Position numbers and translations under genes: made by a program. A stretch of DNA of 64,000 nt from contig NZ_JAUSUD010000002.1 in NCBI RefSeq assembly GCF_030813355.1, forward strand, positions 186,001 to 250,000, read 5' to 3'. The notes below the pieces were generated by a model that saw only the letters and a program-made list of their open reading frames with translations, had not been told where the DNA came from and made no database searches. This DNA comes from Metabacillus malikii. Lineage in GTDB: Bacteria; Bacillota; Bacilli; Bacillales; Bacillaceae. Positions 62,626 to 64,000 of this stretch are shown one piece after another. How positions within the stretch are numbered: position 1 is the stretch's first letter; every line of letters begins with the position of its first letter.

Positions 62626-64000
62626 TTGAAGGAAACGATGGAGGAAAACGAAATCGTACCGTTAAAAGATAAAATCGCATTATTAGAAGAAGAGAATAAA
62701 TTCTTAAAATCAAAATTAATGCAACATGAATATATCATTGAAGATGCACTTGATGCTGTTGCTATATTCGACCAAAAGTTTAATTTTATTGAAGTAAATT
62801 CTGCTGCATGTAAAATGTTTCAATTAACGAAATCAGATTTATGTAATCGCAACTTAATTGATTTTCTGTCTTTAAAACCGGAAAATGATCTTCAACTTGT
62901 CCTAACAGAAGAGCCAAATCAAAAGACGTATCGTAAAGAATTTGTGATCCAATTAGACAATGGGCAAGTAAAGTATATGGAAATGTCACTACGACGTCAT
63001 GTAGTTAAGGAATATAATCTTGCAATGATAAAAGATATTTCATTTCGAAAGATGCTTGAAAGGGAACGGTCGATTAATGAGCAGCTTTTTAAAGATTTAT
63101 TTCATCGTGCAGTTGATGGTATCGTTATTTTCGACCAGCATGGTCTATTTATTGATGCGAATGAATCGTTTTGTGTAAGCTTTGAAATCGACAAATCACG
63201 ATTAAATACATATGTCCTTGGTGATTTTGTAGAATGCCAAGAAAAACATAAGCTTGAAAAACTATGGACTGCCTTGAGTATGCATGGAAATGCGACAGGT
63301 GAATTGCCGGTTCAATTGAAAAATGGCTCAAAGAAAATATTCGAATTTACGACAACCTCAAATATTCTGAACGGATTTTACATGGCGATTATGAGAGATA
63401 TTACCGAAAAACGTTCGATGGAAATAAAACTATTTAAAAGTGAAGAAAGATTTCGAGAAGTATTTGAAAATGCAATTGATGCCATTGTCATTTGGGGAAA
63501 AGATGGACAAATTTTAAAGGCAAATCAGGCTGCTAGTAGAACGTTTGAGCTTTCTGAGGAAGAATTAGTAAATCAAAATATATTAGACTTTATCGACCGG
63601 AAGTCAGATATCTACAAAATAGTAAAAACCGAATATATGAAAACAGGAGCAATAAGGGCAGAACTTTTGTTTCATATGCCAAATGGTCAAAATAAAGAAC
63701 TTGAATTCACTTCAAAAATGGACATATTAGATGGACAACATTTGACAATCTTTCGCAATGTGAGTGAGAGAAAACGCATGGAGAAAGTACTTAGAGAAAG
63801 TGAGCAAAGGTTTAGAAAAGTATTTAATGGGGCTATGGATGGAATCGTTTTATTTAATAATGAGTACGAAATTATTGATGCAAATCCAACAGCTCAACAA
63901 ATCTTTCATATTGAATCGAGTAATTTAGCAACGTTTAATCTCTATGATTTACTGCATGCACAGTGTCGGGAGAATGGGAGTACAGAAGCTAAAAATGACC
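62626..64000 (+). CDS. Multi-PAS sensor protein, partial (continues past the window)
   Basis: The frame is open from TTG at 62626 (after AGGGGTG) to the edge, at least 458 codons; an ATG at 62638 is also possible. After a short coiled coil (ALLEEENKFLKSKL), four PAS repeats follow, each opening with a pattern like [FL]-x3-A-x-D-[AG]-[IV]-[AV]-[IV]-[FW] (IIEDALDAVAIFDQ, LFHRAVDGIVIFDQ, VFENAIDAIVIWGK, VFNGAMDGIVLFNN). The output domain, perhaps a histidine kinase, GGDEF or SpoIIE, lies outside the window. There is no membrane segment, so it senses cytoplasmic signals. Confidence 0.88.
   Translation, partial: MKETMEENEIVPLKDKIALLEEENKFLKSKLMQHEYIIEDALDAVAIFDQKFNFIEVNSAACKMFQLTKSDLCNRNLIDFLSLKPENDLQLVLTEEPNQKTYRKEFVIQLDNGQVKYMEMSLRRHVVKEYNLAMIKDISFRKMLERERSINEQLFKDLFHRAVDGIVIFDQHGLFIDANESFCVSFEIDKSRLNTYVLGDFVECQEKHKLEKLWTALSMHGNATGELPVQLKNGSKKIFEFTTTSNILNGFYMAIMRDITEKRSMEIKLFKSEERFREVFENAIDAIVIWGKDGQILKANQAASRTFELSEEELVNQNILDFIDRKSDIYKIVKTEYMKTGAIRAELLFHMPNGQNKELEFTSKMDILDGQHLTIFRNVSERKRMEKVLRESEQRFRKVFNGAMDGIVLFNNEYEIIDANPTAQQIFHIESSNLATFNLYDLLHAQCRENGSTEAKND

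Overview
The window is low-GC DNA from an endospore-forming member of the Bacillaceae. Support for this includes an alpha/beta-type SASP, a Spo0E-family phosphatase, two YjcZ-type sporulation peptides, TnrA, the SigI/RsgI pair, Ku/LigD end joining, strong AGGAGG ribosome sites and three Firmicutes-type riboswitches. Gene content resembles B. subtilis and B. halodurans, and a giant amylopullulanase like those of alkaliphilic bacilli fits such a lineage. The species cannot be named from the sequence alone. I see no rRNA, tRNA, CRISPR array, phage or transposase gene.

Layout. 1-2.3 kb: partial VanW-family gene, a long intergenic repeat and a bile-acid-type symporter. 2.4-7.2 kb: TPP riboswitch plus terminator controlling a thiamine-breakdown-product salvage operon (ylmB-tenA-thiZ-thiX-thiY). 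7.3-13 kb: methyltransferase, SurA_N-type lipoprotein and the complete glutamate-to-proline operon proC-proB-proA. 13-22 kb: amino acid permease, Axe2-like acetylxylan esterase, CopC/CopD pair, YjcZ peptides, a GreA/B-C protein with an overlapping leader ORF, a tyrosine phosphatase and an M42 peptidase. 22-31 kb: YxcD operon, GAF-GAF-PAS-GGDEF-EAL protein, TPP-dependent enzyme, YmaF-like protein, and thiC under a second TPP riboswitch. 31-35 kb: MOSC protein, a short Spo0E-type gene, tnrA with a TnrA box about 50 bp upstream of its predicted start site, and an FbpA-like protein. 35-47 kb: MarR regulator, ligD, HAD phosphatase, a 2204-residue wall-anchored amylopullulanase with promoter and cre site, ku, and uppP divergent from a DedA gene. 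48-54 kb: yybP-ykoY manganese riboswitch with a TerC gene, sigI-rsgI, SASP, DUF1836 protein and htpX. 54-64 kb: Ktr/Trk potassium channel subunit, class B PBP, a 103-bp tandem repeat, two small basic proteins, a B12-binding radical SAM protein, an acyltransferase-3 protein and the start of a multi-PAS sensor.

Themes. Thiamine supply is handled twice, by salvage and by HMP-P synthesis, each behind its own TPP switch. Envelope functions recur: PBP, UppP, DedA, HtpX, SigI/RsgI and wall-anchored amylase. The least explained signal is a family of at least nine intergenic elements in long (about 300-370 bp) and short forms. They share GGTTGG-type closing stems that covary between copies, internal hairpins and recurring end motifs. 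They may be a structured RNA or a non-autonomous mobile element, and they account for several spurious ORFs.
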